A program made the translations under genes and the position numbers. A stretch of DNA of 64,000 nt from contig WIDE01000001.1 in assembly GCA_015039315.1 (NCBI GenBank), positions 228,559-292,558 of the forward strand, in the 5' to 3' direction. Below, in pieces: positions 1 to 10,964 of this stretch; position 1 is the first letter of the stretch; each line of letters starts with the position of its first letter. This stretch comes from Clavulina sp. PMI_390 (lineage: Eukaryota; Basidiomycota; Agaricomycetes; Cantharellales; Hydnaceae). A model generated the notes under the pieces. It ran no database searches. It saw only the letters and a list, made by a program, of their open reading frames with translations, and was not told where the DNA came from.

Positions 1-259
1 AATCAGGGTCTTGTACCGCTTCGAGGGTCCAAGGAGCCTGATATGAGCCGGGTTAGCTTGGAGTCATCGGTATCAAGCATGGCAGGGAATAAGCTCGGAC
101 ACACTTGCTCATGACCGCGTTGTGCACCTGCTTCACCGCCTCGTAGTGAGGGCTGTAGCCTTTCGGCCAACCACGAACCAGACTATCGAGGTCAGGGATT
201 CGTAGGACTTGACCTTTGAGGGTTTGTACAAATTTGTGATCGTCCACTGGTTCGGGCAT
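1..259 (-). CDS. Sesquiterpene synthase, copy A (5' part only, cut by window edge)
   Basis: This is the N-terminal part of a class I terpene synthase that continues beyond the left edge. Exon 1 is 259-105 (start MPEPVDDHKF) and exon 2 begins at 37. The 67-nt intron lies at the same place as in the complete copy at 2051-3327. Exon 1 is exactly as long as in that copy (155 nt) and the protein is near-identical, with substitutions such as LVRGWPKGYSP against LIRSWPKGFSI. The aspartate-rich and NSE motifs would lie outside the window, so activity cannot be judged. No frameshift or stop is seen in the visible part. The family assignment rests entirely on the downstream copy. Confidence 0.8.
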
Positions 260-1455
260 GGCTGATGATGGGTCCAGAGAGGTGAAGGAGGGGTTGAGGA
301 AGAGGTTCATTCGCCTTTTTCTTGCTCACCGTGTGAGTGAAGTGGATTAAGATCGTAGAGCTAAGATCGACAGTAATATCACCTGCCATGACAGAAAACC
401 GTACTCGGCAGATGCCAACGACTTCGGTTGCTCACAAACTGAGCCAATTGCGTGGTACAGCTCCTGACTCGCGTCCTGCGCGCTAGCTGTTTCACTATCC
501 CCTGAAGAAAATTTGACAAACGCGATCGACTTTTATCCCACCATCGGATTCATAGACGTCAGGAACCATCGACACCTGCACATGTTCCAAGATCGTGGAC
601 ACTTGGCCTCCAGGTTTCGGGAGATCGGGGCCGCTTGCTCGTATACTAATGATCCGTCCGTCAACTCGAGCAGCGGGTTCACGGACGCCGGGATCCCGCG
701 TCCGTGTTTGTTTCGAGTCAACACGCCCCAAGCTGTCATAGTATTCCCGGTTTTTGGGAGACTGAGGTGTCAAACCTTCGCTAGAGAAGGACAAGATGTC
801 ATAGATACACGCCAACCCTGATAAATCGTCATGCCAGCCGATCGAATTGGGGGAACATCGGACTCGGCCGATAGAGGAACGTGTTGGACTGGGCATTACA
901 AAAATTTACCAGCTGTCAATGCGAATGAGTACGAGCAACGTGCTATGACTACCGGACGTACCATTAAGTTCTGTCCTAATTGGGTCGACGGAATCGTCAA
1001 TGGATTCTCAGCTCCAGAGGGTTTGAACCACTGTCAGCCCCACTTGCATTCGAGAACTCGCGATACGACGTCCCTACTTCATCCGAGCTATCTTGAAGAG
1101 CAGATGCGAGGCATTAGCGAATACTCTGTGGGGCTGGGTGCTTCCCGAGACTGCCCGATGCGCTGGTTGAGGGGAGGATCCCCTTGTTTTGGGCAACACG
1201 GGCTTGGCGATCTTGTTCGCCTTCCCACCCATTGAGCTCGGCGCAACGTGAACCAGGGACTCGTACGAGTTGCTAGGATGGAATTATATCCTCAAACGGA
1301 TGGTATCAAAGAGAGGGCGTCCAGGTCAGACATATCTCTTGAGGTGATTGCTGTGCCTAATTTAGACGAAGGTGGGGACCCGAGTCGCACAAAGAGTCGT
1401 CGGTACTGGCAAAGTTGATTCATTATCGAGGCTATCTTTTACGCATAGTGAGATT
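1..1455. repeat. Direct repeat unit A (terpene synthase 5' end plus upstream DNA)
   Basis: Positions 1-1455 align base by base, with scattered substitutions and small indels, to about 3069-4490. The unit contains the first exons of the terpene synthase and about 1.1 kb upstream of its start. Similarity fades just after the shared stretch TTCATTATCGAGGCTATCTT. ORFs in the upstream part (for example 495-896 and 3557-3856 on the minus strand) do not keep the same frame between copies, so it looks like non-coding promoter DNA. Confidence 0.85.
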
Positions 1456-2050
1456 GATGACGCTGCTAGTAATCGAACAGCGTATGACGCATGTGAAATT
1501 ACCCTTGAAACGCTTGACCGGCAAGTCGACGACTAGATTTGGCGCTGCTTAACACTGCGTGGAAAGCTCAGAACGAGCGACGGCGGTGACCCGAGGAGCA
1601 GGAATGTTGCTGACAGGCCTCACAGCACTGCGAGAGAAATGGAAGGCTGGGATGTGACTCGAGACCATTATTACCACAAGCGAGCGCCGAGCTGTCCATA
1701 CGCTTATCACTTGACATACCAGGGGAGTTGATGATAAGATAACAGTGCTGGCCGTAAGGAAGTGAGCACCCTGTAGTACCCAGAATAGGCCCATATGTCC
1801 GATGCCCTCAGGCTCCCCCGAATCACAATTGAGTCACCAACTATCAATTCAGGTCACTCGAGGGGTATGGCGCTAGCTAGAACGTGCCATCCATGTTCGC
1901 TGAGGTGGGAACCCCCAAAAATAGGTAGACAGGCATGACCCCCAAGCGACAATATACACGAGAATTGGCGTTGAGACAAAGTACACATAATATATATGAA
2001 GAAGATAACGTTACTGAACTTCGGATCACCGCAATTCATCCTTAAATGAG
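1456..2050. other. Intergenic, no gene seen
   Basis: This is unique sequence between the end of the upstream repeat of copy A and the stop codon of terpene synthase copy B. Only short unsupported ORFs are present. It probably holds the 3' end of the copy B transcript. Confidence 0.5.
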
Positions 2051-3327
2051 TCAAAGGGTGATTTCGGTGGTCCCATCGAATCTGGTTATACCACCCAGCT
2101 TGTACCTTGGGATCTTCTTGCTCCACTCCATGTTTCCTGTGACCATCGTCTGAGCCCCGGCAACGAACTTTTCCAGGTCGGCACGGCGGTCCGGGAACCG
2201 TCGATATAAGTTTGCAGCAGCGGTTTCCAGATCGTGGACACTCCGTGCGAGAAGCTTATAAGTCTCGTTCACGGCAATCTGCAGGTCACGGTGTTGGTGA
2301 TAGAGAACCGCTACAGCGTTATTATAGAATGGAGATTCCAGTTCCTTCTTGAGCGAGAACAAGTCGTTCATGATAGAGACAAGACAGTTAGTGGCATTGA
2401 AGATTGACACAACGTCTGAATCGGTGCGAAGCTGATCGCCAAGGTCAATGCCAACCATGTACCTGGCAGATCAAAGAAGAGTGAGGGAAGAGAGACGTGA
2501 GAACCTGAAAGCCAAGTGTATTAAAGACAACAAATAGCTTACTCTATCGTGGCCGCGATAGCGGCTACCCCGCTCGTCCCCATGCGCGTTTCGAGGTATT
2601 CATCGATTGTAGGAGCTTGCTTGCTCAATTCGGATCGCTGCTCTGCGCCTGTTGCGCGAATGTAGCGAAGAACCTCCTCGCAGAAGAGTCCCTTTTGGCC
2701 TCTGTTGAACCTGAAGGCAGCAGCTTCACCAACAGGGTTGAAGCTGGCTATGGCCGTCTCCACGCGGCATGAACGCGTCCTGGCATCCTGCGGCGGGTGT
2801 TCGTCGAGGAACGCATGAACGTGCGCGATAGTGTCCGCCCTGTATTTCTCGGCGGCAGTCCAGTTCTTTGCGAGCCTTGAGGTATCGGGAATATCCAGCT
2901 CATCATCCCAGACAAAAAGCTTTCGGGATATTGGGTATCAGTGCGTAATCATTGCACCAAGGCAGGACGGGAGGGGCTCACGAAGGAAGTTACGTATGAC
3001 GCGAAGCAGAGAGCGTCAAATGACGCGTTAGGGAACCATGTACAGGCGTTATACACGCAATCACAGGCAATAAGGGTCTTGTACCGCTTCGAGGGTCCAA
3101 GGAGCCTGATATGAGCTGGGTTAGCTTGGAGTCATCGGTATCAAGCATGACAGGGGATAAACTTAGACACACTTGCTCATGACTGCGTTGTGCACCTGCT
3201 TCACCGCCTCGTAGTGAATACTGAAACCCTTTGGCCAGCTTCGAATCAGACTATCGAGGTCAGGGATTCGTAGGACTTGACCTTTGAGGGTTTGTACAAA
3301 TTTGTGATCGTCCACTGGTTCGGGCAT
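2051..3327 (-). CDS. Sesquiterpene synthase (class I terpene cyclase), copy B, complete
   Basis: This enzyme would cyclise farnesyl diphosphate to a sesquiterpene; its product cannot be predicted. Exons read as 3327-3173, 3105-2982, 2919-2543 and 2462-2051. All phases agree and give 355 residues, a normal size for basidiomycete sesquiterpene synthases. The aspartate-rich Mg-binding motif is seen in FVWDDELD. The NSE motif is NDLFSLKKE. A C-terminal RY pair (KIPRY) follows about 90 residues later, as in the family. Introns are 62-80 nt. Exon 1 starts at MPEPVDD, the same Met as in copy A. The xanthine dioxygenase at 4724 is divergent, 1.4 kb away. No P450 or other tailoring enzyme lies next to it, so a biosynthetic cluster is not evident on this side. 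Confidence 0.88.
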
Positions 3328-4490
3328 GTTGATGATGGATCCAGAGAGATGAAGTAGGGGGTGGGGGGATTGAGGAAGAGATTCGTTCGCCTTTTTATTG
3401 CTCCCCGAGTGAGTAAAGTGGATCAAGATCGACAGTATTGTCACCTGCCATGACAAGAAACCGTACTTGGCAGCTGTCAACGAATTCGGTTGATCACAGA
3501 ATGAGCCAAGGGCTTGGTACATCTTCTGACTCGCCTCCTACGCGGTTCTTGTTTCACTATTCCCTGAATAACAATTGACAAGCGCGATCGACTGTTATAC
3601 CACTGCTGGATTGGTAGACGTCAGAAACCATTGACAGACTGCACGTCTTCCAGGATCGTGGGCACTGGGCCTCCAGATTTCGGGAGATCGGGGCCGCTTG
3701 CTCGTATACCAATGATCTGTCCGTCGATTCGAGCAGCGGGTTCACGGACGCCGGGATCCCGCGCCCATATGGTTTCGAACCAACAGGCCCCAAGCTGTCA
3801 TAGCATTCCCGATTTTTCGGCAACTGAGGTGCCAAACCTTCGCTAGAGAAGGACAAGATGCCATGGATACATGTAAATGCTTATAAATCGTCACGCCAGC
3901 GGATCGTATTGGGGGGAATATTGGACTCGGCCGATAGAGGAACGTGTTGGGCATTGCAAAATTTTCTCAAGCTGTCATTACGAATGAGTACGAGTGGCGT
4001 GCTATGACTACCAGACGTACAATTAAATTCCGCCCCAATTGGCTCCAGAGGGTCTGAGCCGCTGTCAATCCAAATTCCATTTGAGAGCTTGCGATACGAC
4101 GTCCCTACTTCATCCGAGATATCTTGAAGAGCAAATGTGAGGCGTTAGCGAGCACTCTATGGGTCTGTGTGCTTCCCGACACTGCCCGATGCGCTGGTTG
4201 AGGGCAGGATCCCCTTGTTTTGGGCAACATGGGCTTGGCGATCTTGTTTGCCTTCCCACACCCATTGAGCTGAGTGCAACGTGAATCAGGGACTTGTACC
4301 AGTTGCTAGGATGGAATTATATCCTCAAACGGATGATAACAAAGAGAGGGGCGTCCAGGTCAGATGTATCTCTTAAGGTGATTGTTGTGCCTAATTTAGA
4401 CTAGGGTGGGGACTCGAGTCGGACAAGGATTCGACGTCGGTATTGGTAAACTTGATTCATTATCGAGGCTATCTTCACGATAGGGAGATT
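3069..4490. repeat. Direct repeat unit B (terpene synthase 5' end plus upstream DNA)
   Basis: This is the second copy of the unit at 1-1455, in the same orientation, offset by 3068 bp at the start codon. It includes the first two exons of copy B and about 1.1 kb of upstream DNA. Divergence is moderate and includes amino-acid changes, so the duplication is not brand new. Confidence 0.85.
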
Positions 4491-4625
4491 TCGGGTTCCT
4501 TGCAGCCAGACGCGACGGCAAAAGAGACTAATCAAAAACCTTCGCTTCGAGGAATGACATGTTCAGGTTTACCATGCAATTCATCGGAGCCGATCGGGAG
4601 CTCCCGGCGGCCCTACTGCAGTGGC

Positions 4626-4632
4626 TTATAAG
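4626..4632 (+). promoter_or_regulatory. Probable TATA box of the xanthine dioxygenase gene
   Basis: TTATAAG lies about 92 bp upstream of the start codon at 4724, a usual TATA distance when the leader is short. It is called on sequence and position only. Confidence 0.4.
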
Positions 4633-4723
4633 GGCTTCGACTCGATAACGTCGATCTCTCGGCCTCAGCCTCCTTGCGATCTAACCAACGCTTCAAGCAC
4701 CAGCAACCACCAGCACCACCATA

Positions 4724-6433
4724 ATGTCTATCGAACTCGCTCCTCTTCCTCTGCCTCCCTCGGCCAACCCGGCACATTTTGCTGACTTTGGTAGAGAAGT
4801 GAAAGGCATCAACCCCGGCGAGCTCACCCCGGAGCAGTTCAAGGAGATCGAGCAGCTGTTGTACAAGGTACATCATTCTCATTTCTTCGCTGATTGAATA
4901 TGCTGAGGCTAGCTTGCTTCTCGACAGCATTCCGTCCTGCTCTTCCGGAACGCCAAGGTGTCGCCTGAGCAGCAGTACGCATTGACCAAGGTAAGATTGG
5001 ACCCAAACCTTAGGGTTCTTGCTACTATCTCAATCTTTTCTGCAATCTCCAAAGGCTTTCGATCCTGCGTCCGACAGCTACGGTCATGGAAACAACAAAA
5101 CAGGCAACCAAAAGAAGTCGATACTACACCCTGATTTGAAGACAATCCCTCGTGTTCCTCAAGTACAGCTGATCGGAAATGGCATGGTCTATAACCATGA
5201 GGGTCTTGCAGAGGTTAGTTCCGCCAGATGCTGTTCGCTGTCACCTCAATGTCGTCATTTGGACTCTTATCTTCGGACTCTCCGATCAAGGCCAAGTTGA
5301 AGCACCCTCACCACAGGAGCTTCCACAAGACCGCAATTCCCGAGGAAGATGACCTCAAGTTTACCAGGTTCTATCGCTGGTCAGTTTTCCGCTCCCTCTT
5401 GCTTGTTCACGTCGTTCTAACGTGCCCCTATCTTAGGCACATTGATGCGGCGCTGTACGATCTTGCCCCGTAAGTCATTATGCAGGCATCAGTATATTGT
5501 CTTCCGTATCTCACCCCTTCTCCTTGAATCAGGCCCAAAGTGACCACTCTGTATGGTATCGAAGTGCCTTCAGGCGAGCCGCAGACGCTCCGCTACGACG
5601 ATGGGACCGGTGAAGAGCTCCCCGTCCCCCTTGGAACCACGGCTTGTGAGCTCTCCATTCATACCTCGGTTCATATTCCCGCGAAGAGCCTCTGATCTTG
5701 GATACTAGTTATCTCCACTCGTACGACGTTCAACACGCTTCCCGATAACCTCAAGTCTCTCGCTGTCCGTACCAAAGTTCGCTATGCGCCGCACCCATAC
5801 GTCTGGATGGCTCCCGCGCGTAGCAACAGTCTTGGACTCGGAATCGAGACTGAGGGCAAGGAGCTTGCCCTTAGTGAGCTCCCTGAATGGGAGGAGAGCA
5901 AGATCAAGACTTTCCCTATCGTAGGTCTTGTTATCTTTTGCATTTATGGTGTCTCAATCTCATTTGCGCTACGTCGCCCTGCGACTCTAGCTGTGGAAGA
6001 ATCCTGTGACCGGAGAACTGCACTTCCAAGTCCATCCTAGCGCCGTCTGGCAGCTCTTTATCGAACCTATCCCTGAGGGCAAGCCGCGTCCTGCCGATGC
6101 TCGCTATCCTGACGGCGCCCATATCACCGATCTCAAGACCGTACGCGATATCTGCTACGAGCTCCAGCGCCCTTCGATCTCCCCTGAGGTATGGATGCGT
6201 GCCCCCAATTAGCACGCCAGGTGACTGACGAATCGAACGTCATTCCCTAATAGTTCGTTTACCCGCACGACTGGTCCCCCAACGACATGGTTCTCTTCCA
6301 CAACCGCGGTGTCCTTCACAGCGTCGTTGGAGCCTTTGCCGAGGACCAGGTCCGCGCCTTCCACCAGTGCAACCTTGCCGCTTCGGATGACCCCGTTGGT
6401 CCTGATGCCGAGGATATCACCAAGTGGGCGTGA
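4724..6433 (+). CDS. xanA: Alpha-ketoglutarate-dependent xanthine dioxygenase (XanA/Xan1 type)
   Basis: This is a TauD-superfamily Fe(II)/2-oxoglutarate dioxygenase that matches the fungal XanA family, which oxidises xanthine to uric acid so that purines can serve as a nitrogen source. Nine exons (4724-4867, 4928-4990, 5055-5213, 5291-5379, 5437-5469, 5533-5645, 5709-5920, 5991-6188, 6254-6433) stay in frame and give 396 residues. The iron-binding HxD is in WHIDAALYDL, a signature of this branch rather than of taurine dioxygenases. The distal His and the 2OG-binding region are in VLFHNRGVLHS. The intron after FYR splits the Trp codon of this motif. A probable TATA box lies about 95 bp upstream. 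The exact substrate is inferred from family resemblance. Confidence 0.85.
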
Positions 6434-7171
6434 GGCTCCGACTCTGTCGTCCTGAACTCTGCCTCTGAATCGATCTCGGTGTTATGATTGTCTGTGAGTA
6501 CGAGTGCGGCTGATGTTGTCAAGAGCGGGAGTGAGGGTTTCGCGGCGACAGTAGTGGAGGTGTCTAGTTGAGTGAGAGTAGAGCGAAGTAGCGCGCACGC
6601 TTTCAAAGTTCAGTTCCATCTGTTTCTTCTTTTGTGTCTTTTTTCCTTTACGACAACAAACATGGTTCAAAGTTCAGTCAGCACCTGACCCCTCTATCGC
6701 TCATCGGGGGGTAGGCACATTTTCATCAATCGCAATTTACCTCCTTGCATTCACCGTTGTTGGATTTTCTCCCTCTTTATCATCGTGTACCCTAGCTTTC
6801 TCTTGCTTCATCTGTTGTATTTGTACCATATGCCCTGCAATAGTTCTGTAACAATTTGTTTTGTCCCGCCTTAGTTGAGATGCTGGAAGAGTTCCATACC
6901 CCGCTTTGGTCGGAGGCTCCGGCTGCGATTAGCCGGTTGTCACGCAACTCCTCTGCGCCTCGTCACGGCCCGACGAGATATCAATACTAGGAACGATCCT
7001 TTCGTGTATAACTCGTCAGAAACCCCCAATTTTCTCGCCAGCTGGTCAAACCCTCTCCAGCGCCTTGGTTCGATAATCACCGAGGGTCCTGTGCAAATCA
7101 CCATCTGCAGCGTGCAACTCAAACGCCGCCAACATTTTTGCCTCAGTACACCCTTCTTCCCCACATAACTC
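6434..7171. other. Intergenic between xanthine dioxygenase and thioesterase 1
   Basis: About 740 bp with no supported gene. The first part probably holds the 3' UTR of the dioxygenase; T-rich stretches occur around 6620-6830. The rest would be the promoter of the first thioesterase. Confidence 0.5.
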
Positions 7172-7930
7172 ATGTCCGCCAGCACCGTAGCCGGGAACGT
7201 TTCCGATGATGACAAAAAGCGTCTCATACGCGTGATGAAACTCGTCAGCGAATCGGAGCGGGGACGCTGGGCAGACCGCCTGATGAACGAGCTGACATTG
7301 GTATCCGTCGATCGGAAACCTCAGCCCGAGGGGAATAAGAGCGATATTGTAGTAGAACTCGAAACTGTCATTCAAGAGCGTGAGTCTTCCTGTCCAGTGC
7401 TAATGCCGAATGCCTGTCCTTTTACTGTTTTCGCTGACTCTTCGTGGTTCCTGCTTGATAGATATGTGCAATGGCTGGGGTATGGCCCACGGGGGCATGA
7501 TATCAACTCTACTTGATTTGTATGTCCCCAATGTTCTCAATGATGCTACTGAATCCTGAATCGCTGTGTTCGCAGTGCAACATCAATGCCGATACCGTTG
7601 CTGCTCAAGGACAACGATGCCTGGGCCACATCTGGCCTTTCCCTATCCCTCAGTGTGAACTTGCTTTCTCCCGCCGTGAAAGGAGATAAGATACGCTGTG
7701 TTGTGATGTCGAAGTCTGGTGGTAAAAGGACTGCAACTTGCTATGGAGAGGTTCGTCATGCATTTCTAGTGCGGATTTTCTCTATAACTCATTCTCGCCC
7801 CACGATATCCTTGTAACCCTCGCAGATATGGGGCCCTCGAGGTCTAGTTGCCACCGCCACGCATATCAAAATGGTCCCGCAGCATGGAGCAGCAAGCAAG
7901 AGTGTTGCACATCACATAGCAAAGTTATGA
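7172..7930 (+). CDS. Hotdog-fold acyl-CoA thioesterase, tandem copy 1
   Basis: This is a PaaI/4HBT-type thioesterase resembling mammalian ACOT13 and fungal relatives, expected to hydrolyse acyl-CoA. Exons 7172-7379, 7462-7519, 7576-7750 and 7826-7930 stay in frame and give 181 residues. The active-site signature is in CNGWGMAHGGM, where HGG lies at the start of the hotdog helix. It is followed by the LSLSVNLLSP strand and the C-terminal THIKM segment. It heads three tandem paralogues (others at 8887 and 10965) that share every intron position and phase. The natural substrate is unknown. Nothing in the sequence suggests a targeting peptide. Confidence 0.85.
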
Positions 7931-8886
7931 CCTCGGTGTACATTATTTCTAGCCGTCAGTTAGCATCGAAGAGTGTATGGGCTCTTGCTATCTGAATATT
8001 TGACCGCGATGACCATTTGGAACTACCCGCCCCATGCAATACCCTGACGATGGAGCACCGTCTCCCTCTTCCCACCAATCAGGACGCGAGGCGAACCTGC
8101 TAAAAATTTGACGCGCAGCTATGAGCGAGCTCAGTACGACGAGGAGCCGGGTAAATGGCATCGCGATGCCATTCCAGCAGGTTCGCCCTACTCAAGATGC
8201 CTCACTACGGTTTAACGCTAGCTCAGCCGAAGCTGTGTACGATGCTCAGATGAAGCCAATTTGGTTAAGACCGGAACATATCCTCCCGGTTTCGTCTTGC
8301 TCGTTGGCTTCAAACTTAACCACAGCCTGACGGGGAGCTGGCAAAAGAAGCAATGGAAGATGTTTTTTGTGATGCAATCATAGGCCTCGTCCATGCACTT
8401 AAGAAGGCCTGAAGAATACATCTCCTTGGTCGTTCTCGATGAGTATAGCCACTGTTTGCCATACATCGCATGGGGATGGGGCCAAAGGTGTTAGGGAAGT
8501 ACGTGACATCACGCGATCGACCCAACGCGCCAAGGCACTTGATTAGTGCTTCAACTCGCGGAATCTATTATGCAAGGTCATATGGTCACCAGGAAAGCGG
8601 CATGGCGTGCTCTTTTCCAATATCATGTGGGGACCTCGTATTCCAAGATCGAATGCCGTCGCCCGGGCTCCATTCCCCGCTTCTCACCCGGCACCGCGTC
8701 ACAACTTGATGCAGACCCGCAAACCCCACCTGGAACGATCCTGTCTTACTTGTCGTGTTATAATCCTCCACACTTTCCGCTCAAGATTCTCTTTGGCCCC
8801 CAGTAAGCTCACGCTGAGCCTCAGAACCACCAACTAGAAAGAAACACCGACCTGAGTTTGCTTTCTTACTGCCATAGGCGCTCCTC
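7931..8886. other. Intergenic between thioesterases 1 and 2
   Basis: About 950 bp without a supported gene. ORFs are short and overlap in all frames. I looked for an ORC1 3' relic like the one behind copy 2 and did not find a convincing one. Confidence 0.5.
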
Positions 8887-9663
8887 ATGTCCCCTGACAC
8901 AGTCGCTGGTAACGTTTCTGATGACGACAAAATGCGCGTCGTCCGCCTCATGAAACTCGTTCGTGAATCCGAGCGGGGTCGCTGGTGCTTCCGCCTCATG
9001 GACGAGCTACGACTTGTCTCTGTCGACCGAAAACCTCAATTCGAGGGAAAGAAAACCGACATAGTGCTGGAAATTGAGACCGTGGTCGACGAATGTGAGT
9101 GACTGCCATTGAGCACCACTGTTTTATATGATTCTTCGGCTTCCTCCTTGCTGAGCCTAGCACTATTTCCCATCCCCCTTCGGTTGTCAAATGACAGATA
9201 TGTGTAACGGCTGGGATATTGCTCATGGAGGCATGATCTCAACCCTCCTTGACTTGTATGTTCCTCCTCTTCACGTCCATGTTACCGATATTTCATTCTC
9301 CATATTTTTAGCGCAACCTCGATGCCATTGCCATTGCTGCTCAAGGGCGATGACGCTTGGGGCGCAACTGGTCTCTCCCTATCACTTAGCGTAAATCTCC
9401 TCTCTCCTGCACTGAAAGGAGATAAAATTCGTTGTGTCGTTTCAACAAAGTCCGGTGGCAAGAGGACAGCGACCAGCTATGGCGAGGTTCGTGCTGCTCT
9501 CAGTAATACCACGCCTGGCTTGGACGTTCATTTACACGCGGTTTCTTCACGGTTGCAGCTGTGGGGTCCTCGGGGCCTGGTGGCTACGGCTACGCATATC
9601 AAGATGGTTCCTCAACAGGGGCTTGCAAGCCAGAGCATAGCCCAGTACATCGCAAAGATGTGA
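8887..9663 (+). CDS. Hotdog-fold acyl-CoA thioesterase, tandem copy 2
   Basis: This is the second of three tandem PaaI/4HBT-type thioesterases. Exons 8887-9094, 9198-9255, 9312-9486 and 9559-9663 have the same lengths as in copy 1 (208, 58, 175 and 105 nt), giving 181 residues. The signature reads CNGWDIAHGGM. The frame is intact and the splice sites are canonical, so it looks functional. The protein differs from copy 1 mainly in the N-terminal third and at scattered positions, such as PLPLLLKGDDAWGATG. Behind it, on the opposite strand, is a decayed piece of the ORC1 3' end, which suggests that the duplicated block once extended into ORC1. Confidence 0.85.
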
Positions 9664-9695
9664 TCTGTTGCAATATCTTTATCCCAATCGTCAAA

Positions 9696-9918
9696 GCAGA
9701 ATTACGAGGGCTTGAATATCCAATGCCCCATAAATGGCGGGCCTTTTCACTGCCCATAGTCTCCAATGCTCTGAGCACTTCTACCTTCCTTTGAATCAGC
9801 GAATCCTCTTCGTACCGTTCTCCGCCTCTCACGGCAATTGTTCGATAAGGATTAGACATGCAGCTACTGGCGAGCCAAGGACGATGAGTGAGGTAGAATT
9901 GTATATTGAGATCAAAGA
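9696..9918 (-). pseudogene. Decayed duplicate of the ORC1 3' end
   Basis: Read on the minus strand, this stretch aligns to the last ~70 codons of ORC1 at 11777-11990. Both share the nucleotide string CTCATCGTCC, followed by an ACGATTG/GAGGACG-like region, GAAGTGCTCAGAGCATTGG against GAGGTGCTCAGAGTATTAGG, and a C-terminal GIG/LGI ending. The relic has indels and in-frame stops and lacks the rest of the gene. It sits in the same tail-to-tail position relative to thioesterase 2 as ORC1 does to thioesterase 3. The upstream limit is approximate. Confidence 0.7.
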
Positions 9919-10964
9919 GCTATCGATAGCTCAATAATTTCTTGGACAAAGTGAACTGTTGCTTTGAGACTGGCGGGTGTGAATAACATTGCCTTCCAAC
10001 CTTGGCCTCTGCCGCGTTTTCTGGATCTTCTGTATAGGCTCGCTGAGTTCACCCTGGTAGATAATGCTAGGCCTAGTCGGCCCTGCTTGAGGCCACTCCT
10101 TTGGCAACCCCAGCTTTTCACCTTTGAAAAGACCACCCAAATTGAGATGAGACTGGAGGAATTTTGCTAATGGTCTATCCACGATCTCGGACTCGACTAA
10201 CGTCTCGATATTTGCGTTAGTGTCTAGATAGTTTTCCGTCGCGGAATACCGATGTATTGGAGGAGAATTGCTGAAAAAGTTTTTAGGCGCGCGAAAGTCG
10301 GTGTCTGGCCAGTTGAATTGTGCGACCTGCAGCCCTGCACCACAGGCGAACTTGAAGGAACACTAGTCCCCCCCACGACGGCTCTCGAAAACAGCGATAC
10401 TCAGCTCAGAAAGCAATATTTTATTCTACTAACACAACATCGCATTGCAGTTTTTGCTGTTCCCTGACCCTGTCTAAGCTTGGTTCTGTCCTGATGACGC
10501 AAATGTCAAGCCCACAGTCCAATGGCGGCCCCTGCTTGGCCGCGATATTCCTTAATCAGTGAAGAATAGGCCAAGACCAGGCTGTTGAATGCCGGAGCGG
10601 TTCTCCGTTGAGGCCGAGCTGTCGATCCTAGTCTGGAACCATACTTCGGCATCACTAATCCCGACTCTAGTTTGATGTGCTCTTCTAGCAACGCAAGGGT
10701 GGTGACTTCGTATTCCACGGCCTCCATCGTCCGGCCTCCGTTCTCCGCCTCTCAGCCGGTACCGTGGCACGACCTCACGGAGGTACATAGACACAGCTGG
10801 AATGGTTCTACGTGCTAGGATCCCCAGTCTCGTGGTTCATAATTCCTATATCCCAGTTGCATCCAGAGCCTCAAGTAAGCTTGTATTGGCTATTGAGAAC
10901 ACAGGTCCAAGGGCTAGCATGAACTGAGCACTATGTACTCCTTTATCATGATAGTCCTTCCCTA
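9919..10964. other. Intergenic with unassigned coding-like fragments
   Basis: About 1 kb without a recognisable gene. On the minus strand, 9931-10182 and 10506-10794 encode open stretches with protein-like composition (for example GLFKGEKLGLPKEW) that I cannot assign. They may be relics of a gene or mobile element brought in by the duplication, or chance ORFs. Confidence 0.35.

Noticed and set aside
495..896. 133-codon minus-strand ORF in the upstream repeat
   Set aside because: The matching part of the second repeat copy has a different frame and stops, so coding sequence is not being conserved.
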